A stretch of 64,000 bases of DNA from Biomphalaria glabrata (lineage: Eukaryota > Mollusca > Gastropoda > Planorbidae): NCBI RefSeq assembly GCF_947242115.1, contig NC_074712.1:47063838-47127837 (forward strand), read 5' to 3'. The notes under the pieces are model-generated. The model worked only from the letters and a program-made list of their open reading frames with translations. It was not told where the DNA came from and did not search any database. Every line of letters begins with the position of its first letter. Position 1 is the stretch's first letter. Of the stretch, positions 1 through 12,700 are shown piece by piece. The position numbers and the translations under genes were made by a program.

Positions 1-59
1 ACAAAATCTTCTTTCCAGTGGAGTTATTTTATCTCTAGAATATGATAATCATCGCTTGC

Positions 60-860
60 AATAAAGTAACAATCCTAAACATCAATATAGTTTCTATCCT
101 ATCCATTTGGTGGACATGACCAGGCCAAGTGTTATCTGAGGATTGTAAAGATGCTGGGAACTCCAGTTCGAGCTAGTATTTCAATGTTACACACTCTTTC
201 TTGTCATGTGATTTTCAAGAGCTCCCTGAGGGAAAGCCACATTGGGATTCTGGGTTGACCGAATCCACCTCAGTGGGATGCAAAAATTTTGCCTACTATA
301 CTTAGGTAGGGAAATCCCCTGAAATTGTTGCGGTCGCTTCTGTCATGTTTGTTCTTATAAATCGTGACGATCTTCGCATCCTGCAGGTCCTGTGGCACAA
401 CACCACCTTGCCAACATTTGCTGAGCAGTTCATGTAGAGGTTGGCTTAATGTACTTTTGTATTGTTTTAGAAGATCTGGTGTGATGCCATCGCAACAAGG
501 TGCTATGCCAAAAGTCTAGTCCATGGCCTTTTTTTAGATTTATTAAGATGGGCACTTCATCTAACTCAGTCATTGTGGGTAGTTCATTTATAGCGTCAAT
601 GGTTCAGGCAGAGACTGAGCTTTAAGTCGCATAGAGTTTGGAGTAGTGTTTGACCCATCTCTGCATTTCTTTGCTTTTGTCTGATGGTTTCCATGTGATT
701 GATTTGAGACATGCTGACTTCTTTTTGAATGGGTCTGAGAGCCTTTTTGATTCCGCCATACATCTCTCTGATGTTGCCTTCTTGTGCTTCAAGCTGAATT
801 CGCTAATATTATAACTTATATATAATAACAGGGTTTCCAGGGCCTCCTGAAAAATAGACA
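60..860 (-). mobile_element. LINE (non-LTR retrotransposon) remnant, reverse-transcriptase parts
   Basis: Read on the minus strand, 860-620 encodes a charged linker ending in a WVKHYSKLYAT-like segment, which in many animal LINEs lies between endonuclease and reverse transcriptase. The next stretch (about 560-280) encodes DLLKQYKSTLSQPLHELLSK, then VVPQDLQDAKIVTIYKNK and a NNFRG segment, the usual start of the RT domain. After a jump, about 200-60 encodes LARTGVPSIFTILR followed by WSGHVHQMDRI, the typical C-terminal end of the same ORF. The catalytic centre is missing and the frame is broken, so this is an internally deleted fossil. The clade (RTE- or CR1-like) cannot be decided by eye. Confidence 0.7.
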
Positions 861-957
861 AAATCGCGTTTAAAAAAAGGCATTGTCAGCTTTCATTTAT
901 AAAAAAACTATTGAAGAGACGAATGTGTTTTCTAATACAAAATCTTAATTTTGACAT

Positions 958-1015
958 ACCCAGACTGGGCCCCGCGCATTCCGTTTTGCATAGGGCCCGC
1001 AATTGCCTCAAAGAT
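958..1015 (-). mobile_element. hAT-like terminus fragment
   Basis: On the minus strand this segment (CAATTGCGGGCCCTATGC followed by an AAACGG motif and a GGGGCCCAG block) matches, with few changes, the left subterminal sequence of the complete hAT-like element at 50041-50803. It is therefore a solo or truncated end of the same family. No partner end was found nearby. Confidence 0.5.
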
Positions 1016-1130
1016 ATGCATAAACTGTAAAAATTCTTGGAAAACGTTAGAGCCGTTTTTGAGATGTGTGTCCACCTAAGTTTTTTTTTAACCCATGAAG
1101 AATTCGCAAGCTGATAACAGGAATGGTAAA
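1000..1130 (+). repeat. Dispersed repeat, copy 1 of 2
   Basis: The block with the motifs AAAACTGTAAAA, GTTAGAGCCGTTTT, AACCCAT and GCAAGCTAATA recurs at 47455-47640 in the same orientation with scattered differences. The class is unknown; it resembles the non-coding 3' part of a retroposon, but no coding segment adjoins it here. Confidence 0.5.
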
Positions 1131-2036
1131 AAAAAATGAGTATTTAGCCTTACAATGGTGCTACCATTATGGCCATGAAATGGAATAACTGTGTTGTGCT
1201 AGTGAAGCTGACAGACGTTTTGGTTATACAGGGACAGACTTGAAGAATGGATTTAGATTTTTTTAAAAATTAAATGGAACTTCATTTGTACTTGGAATTA
1301 CCAGGAGTTTCTACAGATGTTGCAGGTAGTGTTGCACCCGGGTACGCTATTCTGCCTCAACGTGGCACTCGGGTGGAAACGATTACTTGAGGAAGTGATT
1401 AAGCTAAATAAATAGCAAAACAAAACTCCTGTGGGAGTGTCCAAGGGAATGTGAGAGCTTTCCCATTGCACGGTGCGGAGTTGAAAGAGATCTTCCAAGT
1501 CCCTGTCGATAATCCATGCGCCGTTCCTCAAGGGACCGTTTCATTAATGGCAAGTCCTGCAGGTTTAGCTTGGCACAACATAGGAAAATGGCGGGGGATT
1601 CCGGTGTACTCGACCTTCGGCCATGCATTCTACTCCATGCGCCCGGAGTGCCGGATATATCGGAAATAGCAATGTCTTACATAGGCATTGACTTGGATCT
1701 CTTCCAGACAGAACGGTTTGTTCAAGCAGGCTTACACACCTAGAGTTCGAAGAGCTTTCCGCTCAACTCTTTTGACAATCAATCGGTAGTGTTGCAAGGG
1801 TTTAGAGTTTCGTTTCAATATGGAAGAGACCAGAACCTAAGATGGTTTCAAATTGGCTTAACGAAAAAAGGATTGGTCTTTATTTTATACAGCTAGGCAA
1901 CAGAAACACTCACACAAAGACAGGTGAGTCTGATATAACTTCTATAGACCTGAACTTCTATAGACCTGATGGACTTTCCAATGGAAACCAATGACTTTGT
2001 ACTAAGTGGATCTGTAGGACGTGGCTCCATAGGATT
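1131..2036. other. Unassigned stretch
   Basis: Only short overlapping open frames occur, between about 1298 and 1743 on both strands. None shows a domain I recognise, a start context or convincing splice sites. It may hold an old decayed element, but I see nothing supportable. Confidence 0.3.
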
Positions 2037-2186
2037 GGTTTGAAGCTACTCCCAAGCACTCAAGTACGCATTTGGTCGAGCTGTTTGGTTTGAAGCTACT
2101 CCCAAGCCCTCAAGTACGCATTTGGTCGAGCTGTTTGGTTTGAAGCTACTCCCAAGCCCTCAAGTACGCATTTGGTCGAACTGTTT
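2037..2186. repeat. 50-bp tandem repeat, 3 copies
   Basis: Three nearly identical 50-bp units start GGTTTGAAGCTACTCCCAAG; they differ at only a few bases. It is a short young minisatellite. Confidence 0.9.
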
Positions 2187-3439
2187 CTGGTTCGAGTTGC
2201 AGAGTTGTGCATAATAGAAAATGATTAAGTAACCAAATAAGTTCCTGAAGACAAGGTTAGATTCATTTCACCTTGTTTGTATATGCCTGCTCTATCATTT
2301 CTCATTGTAAAGAGACTAATAATTTATTTCTGGTCATGAATGGAACAATTTTAATACAATTATACCAATAAATACATTGTTTTCACAAAAATATTTACAT
2401 ATATTCACTTAAATTCACTAAATTTATAATTCAAAACCATGCACATGGAAAGTAAAGCCGGTTAGTAGTTGTGATGGCTACATGACATTCTCGTTTACTG
2501 TAGGCCACAGAAACAGATGGCCTTTACATCACCTGTCCTAAAGGATATTTGAATATTAATGAAATAAAATAGCATTGTCACAACCGTATTAAAAAGAAAA
2601 TATTATAAAGTAAGTAAGAAACCTTTCATAGCTGCAAATGCGGACGCTGGACCGATGGGCGGACCTGAGGAGAGAGAGGCTTATACTAAAACGAATAGAT
2701 GTTGTTTGATCAAATTCAATGTTGTTCACCTATAAGTCCAACTACTTTGACACACATAAAGTACATTTCCTTGGAGACAAAACAATTCCCATTGACTGAC
2801 GGACTCTGTAACTGTAATAAGAACAGAACAGCACTGACCGCGATCTCTCCGATCTGACCCAACGAAGACTATTAACTCCCCCCCCCCTTCCCACCCACTA
2901 CAAATGTGAACGCCACAGGGCAACTCAGCTAGGATAAAACAAACCCATTTGGTATGCGTCCTAGATCTCTATGTCAGTAAATCCGCCTCGGGTGGTCTTG
3001 TAACCAAGTTAAAATAATACACCGAAACCCACAAGAGGGTTTACGATCGCGCCTCATTATGACCTTCTATCAGGATTATGGACCTTTACCAGCTCCTGTT
3101 TCCAACGATGGCTAGTGATGGTATATCAGAAGAAAGAGGGGGGGGGGGGCTACTTACTGGATACGGGCACTTTAGTATTTAAAAAATGAAACAAATCAAA
3201 ATAATAATCTGCAGCTATTTCGGGTATTATAATAGGCTGCGTATGTTTAATAAAACACTTGCATAAATAAATGCACAAAACAACACAATATGTCATTAGT
3301 TATTTCAAATCCGGAAATGGCTTATCAATGCTAACATGGTATATCCCTACATTCAAAGTTAAGTGACGTCATTCACACATAGTCCAGTCACATCACAAAG
3401 CGTCGAGTGACCTCATAAAATGTCCAGTTCAGAATTAAA
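2187..3439. other. AT-rich non-coding stretch
   Basis: No gene or classifiable element was recognised. It contains homopolymer runs (C at about 2879-2888, G at about 3139-3149). This is where a signal-peptide exon of Ly6 gene A could lie, but I could not find an ATG plus hydrophobic segment ending in a phase-1 donor. Confidence 0.3.
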
Positions 3440-3700
3440 TGTCTAATCATATCAACGCCTTATCAAATAATTGTCCTACCGCACTATTGCCTTATCACAT
3501 CTTTGACTATCACATCACGTCACTGTCCTCTCAAATCTTTGTCCTTTAAAATCACTGTCCTTTAAAATCATTGTCCTATCAAATCACTGTCTTCTGAAAT
3601 CATTGTCCTCTCAAATCATTGTCATATGACATCACCGTCCTTTCACCAGATGTTTTATCCCATCATTGTCCTATGACATCGCTGTCCCGTGACATCATCA
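3440..3700. repeat. Degenerate 17-18-bp minisatellite beside gene A exon
   Basis: Diverged copies of a unit like TCAAATCACTGTCCTTT run up to about 65 bp before the splice acceptor of the first LU exon of gene A. The high divergence marks it as older than most arrays in the window. Confidence 0.7.
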
Positions 3701-3764
3701 ACCATTCCGTCATTTAATATCTTGACCACCAACGACTACCATTTGTTCACCTTGACGTTTCCAG

Positions 3765-6700
3765 TTGAGGCCATCGACTGCTACAAATGTACATCCATTG
3801 ATGGGGCAACAGAGGAGTGTGAGGACAAGTTTGACATTGGGATGAGCACCGTGCACTTTATACAGCGGAGTTGTCAGTACGGCTACTTCAAGGGCACACA
3901 CTGCATCAAGTTCAAAGGTGAAAGGGGTAAGCGTTTTTTTTTGTCAAGGTCATGTTGTCACCTCATGATGTACTGTGTTCAACATCATACAAGTGGCTGT
4001 GGTTGTTTTAATTACTTTCATGATCAAATAAGACTTTTCATTAGCGGCCACTCCTCAAGTTAGACCAGACGTTATAGATGACCTCAACACTGACCTGCAA
4101 CGTCACAACCTGCCCAAAGATTATGACGTAAGCAGGTCAGTGGTGAGGCCTTTTATAACGACTGGTCTCGCTTCAAGTTGAGCTGTACACTTTATCTTGT
4201 AGTCTATATCTTACTTCAAGTTGAGCTGTACACTTTATCTTGTAGTCTATATCTTACTTCAAGTTGAGCTGTACACTTTATCTTGTAGTCTATATCTTAC
4301 TTCAAGTTGAGCTGTACACTTTATCTTGTAGTCTATATCTTACTTCAAGTTGAGCTGTACACTTTATCTTGTAGCCTATACCTCTTCAAGTTGAGCTGTA
4401 CACTTTATCTTGTAGTCTATATCTTACTTCAAGTTGAGATGTACACTTTATCTTGTAGTCTATATCTTACTTCAAGTTGAGCTGTACACTTTATCTTGTA
4501 GTCTATATCTTACTTCAAGTTTAGCTGTACACTTTATCTTGTAGTCTATACCTCTTCAAGTTGAGCTGTACACTTTATCTTGTAGTCTATATCTTACTTC
4601 AAGTTGAGCTGTACACTTTATCTTGTAGTCTATATCTTACTTCAAGTTGAGCTGTACACTTTATCTTGTAGTCTATATCTTACTTCAAGTTGAGCTGTAC
4701 ACTTTATCTTGTAGTCTATATCTTACTTCAAGTTGAGCTGTACACTTTATCTTGTAGTCTATATCTTACTTCAAGTTTAGCTGTACACTTTATCTTGTAG
4801 TCTATATCTTACTTCAAGTTGAACTGTACACTTTATCTTCTAGTCTATATCTTACTTCAAGTTGAGCTGTACACTTTATCTTGTAGTCTATATCTCTTCA
4901 AGTTTAGCTGTACACTTTATCTTGTAGTCTATATCTCTTCAAGTTTAGCTGTACACTTTATCTTGTAGTCTATATCTTACTTCAAGTTGAGCTGTACACT
5001 TTATCTTCTAGTCTATATCTTACTTCAAGTTGAGCTGTACACTTTATCTTGTAGTCTATATCTTACTTCAAGTTGAGCTGTACACTTTATCTTGTAGTCT
5101 TTATCTCTTCAAGTTTAGCTGTACACTTTATCTAGTAGTCTATATCTTACTTCAAGTTGAGCTGTACACTTTATCTTCTAGTCTATATCTTACTTCAAGT
5201 TGAGCTGTACACTTTATCTTGTAGTCTATATCTCTTCAAGTTTAGCTGTACACTTTATCTTGTAGTCTATATCTCTTCAAGTTTAGCTGAACAATTTATC
5301 TTGTAGTCTATATCTTACTTCAAGTTGAGCTGTACACTTTATCTTCTAGTCTATATCTTACTTCAAGTTGAGCTGTACACTTTATCTTGTAGCCTATACC
5401 TCTTCAAGTTGAGCTGTACACTTTATCTTGTAGTCTATATCTTACTTCAAGTTGAGATGTACACTTTATCTTGTAGTCTATATCTTACTTCAAGTTGAGC
5501 TGTACACTTTATCTTGTAGTTTATATCTTACCTCAAGTTGAGCTGTACACTTTATCTTGTAGTCTATATCTTACTTCAAAAAAGAAGATGATTATGTCCT
5601 ACGCGTCATGCATTTAGTCATGCATATTAACCAGTGACTTAAATTCTGTGCGCTTGAACTTGGCTTGGCTTGGCTACCTAGAAGGGGGCTCGAGGTTCGA
5701 CACCCGACTCGGGCAGAGTTGTGTTTACTGAGCTGCCTAAAGGCAGCACGGAAAACCAACTCCTAGATACCCCCTCCCCCCACTGGTCCACAAATGAGAT
5801 TGGACCAAAGCGCTCTGAGCATGCTATAACCATGAAAGTAGCGCTATATAAAAAAAGCTATAATAATAACCCTAGTTGAAAAGTCAATTTAAGGAGATAG
5901 TCTGTCGTACAGGGGAAGGAACACTGCCATCAGTGGGCTTTGATTGTGTGTTTTAGTAGACTGTGCAGCACCGACTGGCACGAGGAGAGAATAGAAAAAT
6001 GCTCACCCACAATGTTCAACACGGCAGTTGCGCGCTGCTGTTGCGGTCCTCTCGCGTGTTGATGGCAGTACAGTGTAGGAATACGCAAAGTTCGGCCTCA
6101 TGAAGTCGATACTCAAAAATAAACGGATGTGATCAAATGATAATTTAGTTGATGGGGAACCCCAAAAACACGTGATCAATGAAGAGCCAGTCTCTCATTC
6201 CTGGCCTCTAGGTAGAACCTTTGGTCTAGAGTCAGTCTCTCATTCCTGGCCTCTAGGTAGAACCTTTGGTCTAGAGTCAGTCTCTCATTCCTGGCCTCTA
6301 GGTAGAACCTTTGGTCTAGAGTCAGTCTCTCATTCCTGGCCTCTAGGTAGAACCTTTGGTCTAGAGTCAGTCTCTCATTCCTGGCCTCTAGGTAGAACCT
6401 TTGGTCTAGAGTCAGTCTCTCATTCCTGGCCTCTAGGTAGAACCTTTGGTCTAGAGTCAGTCTCTCATTCCTGGCCTCTAGGTAGAACCTTTGGTCTAGA
6501 GTCAGTCTCTCATTCCTGGCCTCTAGGTAGAACCTTTGGTCTAGAGTCAGTCTCTCATTCCTGGCCTCTAGGTAGAACCTTTGGTCTAGAGTCAGTCTCT
6601 CATTCCTGGCCTCTAGGTAGAACCTTTGGTCTAGAGTCAGTCTCTCATTCCTGGCCTCTAGGTAGAACCTTTGGTCTAGAGTCAGTCTCTCATTCCTGGC

Positions 6701-9700
6701 CTCTAGGTAGAACCTTTGGTCTAGAGTCAGTCTCTCATTCCTGGCCTCTAGGTAGAACCTTTGGTCTAGAGTCAGTGTCTCATTCCTGGCCTCTAGGTAG
6801 AACCTTTGGTCTAGAGTCAGTCTCTCATTCCTGGCCTCTAGGTAGAACCTTTGGTCTAGAGTCAGTGTCTCATTCCTGGCCTCTAGGTAGAACCTTTGGT
6901 CTAGAGTCAGTCTCTCATTCCTGGCCTCTAGGTAGAACCTTTGGTCTAGAGTCAGTCTCTCATTCCTGGCCTCTAGGTAGAACCTTTGGTCTAGAGCCAG
7001 TCTCTCATTCCTGGCCTCTAGGTAGAACCTTTGGTCTAGAGTCAGTCTCTCATTCCTGGCCTCTAGGTAGAACCTTTGGTCTAGAGTCAGTCTCTCATTC
7101 CTGGCCTCTAGGTAGAACCTTTGGTCTAGAGCCAGTCTCTCATTTCTGGCCTCTAGGTAGAACCTTTGGTCTAGAGTCAGTCTCTCATTCCTGGCCTCTA
7201 GGTAGAACCTTTGGTCTAGAGTCAGTCTCTCATTCCTGGCCTCTAGGTAGAACCTTTGGTCTAGAGTCAGTGTCTCATTCCTGGCCTCTAGGTAGAACCT
7301 TTGGTCTAGAGTCAGTCTCTCATTCCTGGCCTCTAGGTAGAACCTTTGGTCTAGAGTCAGTCTCTCATTCCTGGCCTCTAGGTAGAACCTTTGGTCTAGA
7401 GTCAGTCTCTCATTCCTGGCCTCTAGGTAGAACCTTTGGTCTAGAGTCAGTCTCTCATTCCTGGCCTCTAGGTAGAACCTTTGGTCTAGAGTCAGTCTCT
7501 CATTCCTGGCCTCTAGGTAGAACCTTTGGTCTAGAGTCTAGAGTCAACAATGGCTTAAGTTCGACTTTTTTTTTTTTACCCTCTACAAGGAGGTCAATGC
7601 AGCAAGAAAGTCAGTATGACTCTGTAAAGGTGGTCGGCGATTAAGTCTGAAGATTTGACTTGTATGCCTTCTTCGATTGAAGCGAGAGACTGCAGGGTTG
7701 ATACACACTTTGAATAAATCATGAAAATACCAATTGAAACACACACACACAAGACAGGCCAAGTGTAATAGTGCCCATAAATTTTAATTGAATATTATAA
7801 TGCAAAAAGACGTCCAAATGACTTCCATGTTATCGCGTGTAGTTCAGGCGTACAAAGAATTATTAGAGAGGCGCCCGATTGCATTTAAAATGGCACCCAT
7901 TGCGAAAGGTCAACCCTCCAGGACACGGCACAGCAACTATTTGAGGGCCATTTACCTAGTCTTTCTACGTCCATCGATTCATCAAGGGGACATAACCTTG
8001 TGGCCGACTTAAAGAAATGATTTCTTTTCACTTCCCGTCTCTATTCAAGTGCTTTTCATTCAGAGTTGTTCCCCCCTGTCTGACTTACGCATTGATTAAA
8101 GCCAGACAAACACATACACACGTGCAGGCAAAACATACAGTGTGTAAGGTTTATGTTTAATCTAATCATATTTTACGTGCCATATTAGATTTCCTGTCAC
8201 GTGGTTCAGATTTTTACTTTCCCCTTTATGTAACCTATTGAAGATCTTTTATTTCACATTGGTGTAAAAAACAAAAGTCTTGTAGAAATGTTTAGAGACT
8301 AGAAGAATAAACTGCAACTGTTTGTTCTATTTGCTTCCACACTGAACAAAAGGATGAGGACATTTCCAAGGATTGATTTCACAAAGATCAATACAAGCAT
8401 GGGCGTAGCCAGGATTTTTTTTCGGGGGGGGGGGATTGGGGGGGATTTTTTTTCTCCATACCCCGACCCCTCCCCCCCCCACCCCGCGAAATATTTTTTT
8501 ATATGTATTTATGTGTGTGTGTGTGTGTACATAATCTTTATTACATTCTGACCCTTCATTCTTTCGGTAGACGTTTATTGTGCCCTAGAATAGGTTCTTC
8601 CATGAGTTAGTGGGAAAATTGTAGATTCCCCGCCATTTCTAGCAATGGGGTATGGGAGGGTGCTAGGAGCTCCCCCAGCGCTGGGCGAAGCCCCGTCGCC
8701 AAACACTTTCTGATATTGAAAGCCAATAAAATGCATATTCTGAGGTATCTACAGTGCATTTTCCTGCTATTAAAAAGTTCTATTTCAAAAACGTAATGTG
8801 CTGTTCTTATTGACTTATATCCTCACGCGCCGTTCGGCGCATTTGCCGTCAAGCTGTTTCCATAAAATTGTAGACTCCCCGACATTACTAGCAAGGGGGT
8901 CTGGGGGAGCGCTAGGAGCTCCCCCAGCGCAGGGTGAAGCCCCGCCGCCAAGCACTATTTCTGGTTTTGAAAGCCAACAAAATGCATTTTCTGAGGTATC
9001 TACAGTGCATTTTCCTGCTATTAAAAAGTTTTATTTCAAAAACCTAATGTGCTATTCTTACTGACTTAGACTCTCCCGCGCCGTTCGGCGCATTTGCCGT
9101 CAAGCTGTTTCCATAAAAATCTGTCACTGGTAATGTCTAAAGCCTCTTCCCACCTGCCATGAGGACCCCCATGAATGAGTGGCGTCAAGTTGTACTAGGA
9201 TATCATTGCAACTCTTCTTATGCGTAATTCATTTTGTCGGAGAACATGTCCCGCAAACCTCATGCGTCGCTCTCTCACAATCGTACTAAGGGGTCGACTC
9301 CCAGTTCGGCATAGGATTTCCTTATATTAGACCCGATCTCTATAACTGACTCCTAAAATCTGTCTTAGCCATCTTTGTTGAGCCACATTTAGTGTTTTTC
9401 AATTTCGGCAGATGACTATTCACTGCAGTTTATTAATGGAGCCCTGCCACTGGTAAAAATGTGTAACCTCTCTTGAATACGCTCTTGGAATTAAGTGACT
9501 GTAGTTTGCTTTACATTTTATATCGAAAAGGGAAGTTTTATCGTCAAAATCATCTGTTGGGGGTTTTCCATCTCAAAATGCTCTGTCGGGGGATCTTAAA
9601 CTCAAAACCATCTGGAGGGGTTTTAAACTTTAAAAAAAAAGCCATCTGTAGAAGAGGGGTTTAAACTCAAAACCCCCAATTGGCATGGCTACGCTCAAAT

Positions 9701-12700
9701 AATTTTAGTGTGTAATTTGCTTTTTTTTATATTGAAGAGGTATTTTTAGCATCAAACCCCTCTGAATGGGGGTTTAAACTCAAAACTCCTTTTGGCAACG
9801 CTCTTAGCATTTTGAGTGCGTAATTTGCTTTTTTTCTTACACTGACGATGTATTTTTTAGCCTCAAACCCCCCTGGCGGGGGGTTTAAACTCAAAACCCC
9901 TTTGGCTACGCTCATAGATTTTAGATTGAGTAATTTGCTTTTATTTATATTAAAGAGGTACTTTTTAGCTTCAAACTCCACTGGTGGTGAGTTTAAACTC
10001 AAAACCCCTTTGACTACACTCATAACATTTTGAGTGTATAATTTGCTTTGTTTTTATTATTAAAGAGGTATTTTTTACCTTCAAACCCCGCTGAAATGGG
10101 ATTTAAACTTAAAACTGAGTCGAAACCCATTTAGCTACGCTCATAACATTTTGAGTGCGTAATTAGCTTTTTTTTATGTTGAAGAGGGGGTTTATCGTAA
10201 ATTTTAGAGGGGTTTTAAAATCAAAATCTTCCTTAACTGTGCTCTTGGAATTAGGGAATTTTCGTATGCATTTTTTTTTGTTTTGTTTTATAGAAGAGGG
10301 CGAGTTAACTGCAAAAACCCCAGGTAGGGGGGTTTTAAACTCAAATTCCCTGGTAGGGGTTTTTAAACTTGAACCCCTCTGGTAGGGGTTTTAAACTCAA
10401 ACCCCCCTGGTAGGGGTTTTTAAAAACGAACCCCCCTGGTAGGGGGTTTTAAACCCCCCTGTTACGTGCGCATGTTAATGTAAATGTGAAATGGTGCGAA
10501 TGCGTGTTGAACGGAGAGGAGAAAAGAAAATGGAGAAAATAGAAACGAAATAGTGTTCTAGTGTTCATGAGAATTAAAATGAGTTCTAAGCGATGACGTT
10601 GTTGTTTTAGTGTTAATGTACTGTTTAAAGAGTCTCATTCTAGAAAGGAACGTAACAAGTGGCGCCCAACGTAAAGGTAAAACCTACGTAGTCCTTTATA
10701 CACAGTTGATCTCCTGTCAACAGATAGTAGAGATATCATATTATATAGTCTAGATCTAGTGATAGGATACTATTCAATTTGATTAATAGTAATAGAAAAT
10801 GGCGGACAAGGCTGAGGTAGCAGCGTTGAAAGAAGAGGGAAGGTTGTTAGAGCTTGAAGGGGCAGAACTAAGAAAATACGTACAAGAAAGGTTGATGGAG
10901 AGGGAGAGATTAGCAATGGAAAGAGAAAAAGAAAAGGAGAGATTAGCAATGGAAAGAGAAAAAGAAAAGGAGAGATTAGCAATGGAAAGAGAAAAAGAAA
11001 AGGAGAGATTAGACATGGAGGACAAAAGAGAAAGAGAAAAAGAAAAGGAAAGATTAGACAAGGAGGACAAAAGAGAAAGAGAAAAGATAGCCATTGAAAG
11101 GGAAAAGAAAAACGAATTAGTTGCCATTGAAAGAGAGAGATTGGCGTTCGAAAAAGAGACGGCCGAGAAAAAGTTAAAAACAACCCAAGAAAAAGAGAGT
11201 GATAAAAGAAAAGGGGAAACTACAGGGAACAAACTAGCAAAGTATAAAGGTGCAATATTCGAAGAAGCTAAAATGGACATAGACATTTTTTTGAAGAAAT
11301 TTGAAATTGAAATGAGGGAACTGGAATACCCCGAAGACAAATGGTCATTCTTATTATCGAAGTCATTCGTAGCAGAGGTTCCATCGAAGATATGCATGAA
11401 CCAGAGCAGCTATAGCGTGGTGAAAGAACAATTACTACGAACGTACGGAAAAACAGAGGCGTACTACCGTGAACAATTTGTTAACTGTGCGATAGAAACA
11501 AATGATGACCCACAGACATTCCTGGACAGAATGACCAGTAGTTTTGAAAATTGGACTGAAACCGCTAAAATAGAAAAGACCTTTGACGGTTTAAAGACAT
11601 TTCTAATGATAGACAAAGCAATTTATGAGTGTCAGGAGGAATTAAAAATATTTTTGTTGGAGAGGAAACCAAAAGCCATAGAAGACATAGTGAGACTGAT
11701 AAGGGCTTATAAAGTGGCACATCTCGATAAGAAACTATCCAGAGGCAGTGACATAGAAGAAATAGTTGCATTTAACAGAACAAGAGATACACGAGACAAC
11801 TACATCAACAATGGAAGACGATTTAGATATGATGAACAAAATAGATTTAGAGGACAAGGAAGGAACCAAATGGGTAGTAGACAAGGACATTTTTATAGTA
11901 ACCGAGGGCGATACCAAAGAAATGTACAGGGAAGATACGGCGGAGTGAGAGATAGAAGAGATCAAAGCCTTTCAATGTTAACATGTGCAGGAAGCCTTGA
12001 GTATTTTGAGACTTTCGTGGGAAACAAAATAGCAAGGACGATACGAGATTCAGGCAGTACAATTGTGGGTATTAATAAGAAATTAGTAGAAGAACAAGAA
12101 TATACCGGCAAAACCAGGAATTGTGTGATGTTTGATGGGAAGACTGTACAATTACCAGTTGCTAGAATTAAAATTGATACACCATATTTTACTGGAATTG
12201 TGGATGCATGTGTAATAGACCATGCTCATATTGATTTGATTATTGGAAATATTCCAGGTATAAAGAATTGCAATGAAAAGGATATGGGAAATTGGAAGAA
12301 GTGTTTCGGAATGAGTATTACTCGATCCAAATGTAAGGACCTGGATGCAGGAGATCTGGAAAAATTATTTCAGTTACCAGATAAGAAAAAAAAAAAAGAA
12401 GGATTAATAGGAAACTCAGAAACATTAGAACTTAATGATGTAGTATTCAACAAAGAAAGGTTTATTACAGAACAAAAAAATGACCCAGAGATGCGTCAGT
12501 TGGCCCAGAAAGGAGGTAGAGGAGGAAGATTTTATATAGAAAGAGGAATTTTGGTAAGAGAAATTGAGTCACAAGGAAGAAAAATTATACAGGTTGTTGT
12601 ACCAGCTGAATTTAGAAATGTTATATTGAAGAATGGGCATGATGAAGCATATGCAGGCCACATGGGAATTCACAAAACAAAACAAAGAATATTTAGGGAC

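Noticed and set aside
1451-1669. Short open frame with a tryptophan/glycine-rich segment, considered as a DM9-type domain
   Set aside because: The characteristic motif order is absent, and overlapping frames on both strands look equally good.
1843-1923. Possible first exon for Ly6 gene A ending at a phase-1 GTGAGT donor
   Set aside because: The encoded residues are polar and do not make a signal peptide.
9727-10385. Open frames in the G/C-run repeats
   Set aside because: They follow the degenerate internal repeat of the hAT-like element and show no domain.
10783-11397. Antisense Ser/Phe-rich open frames opposite gag
   Set aside because: They are the reverse of a purine-rich coiled-coil coding repeat; low complexity, no independent support.
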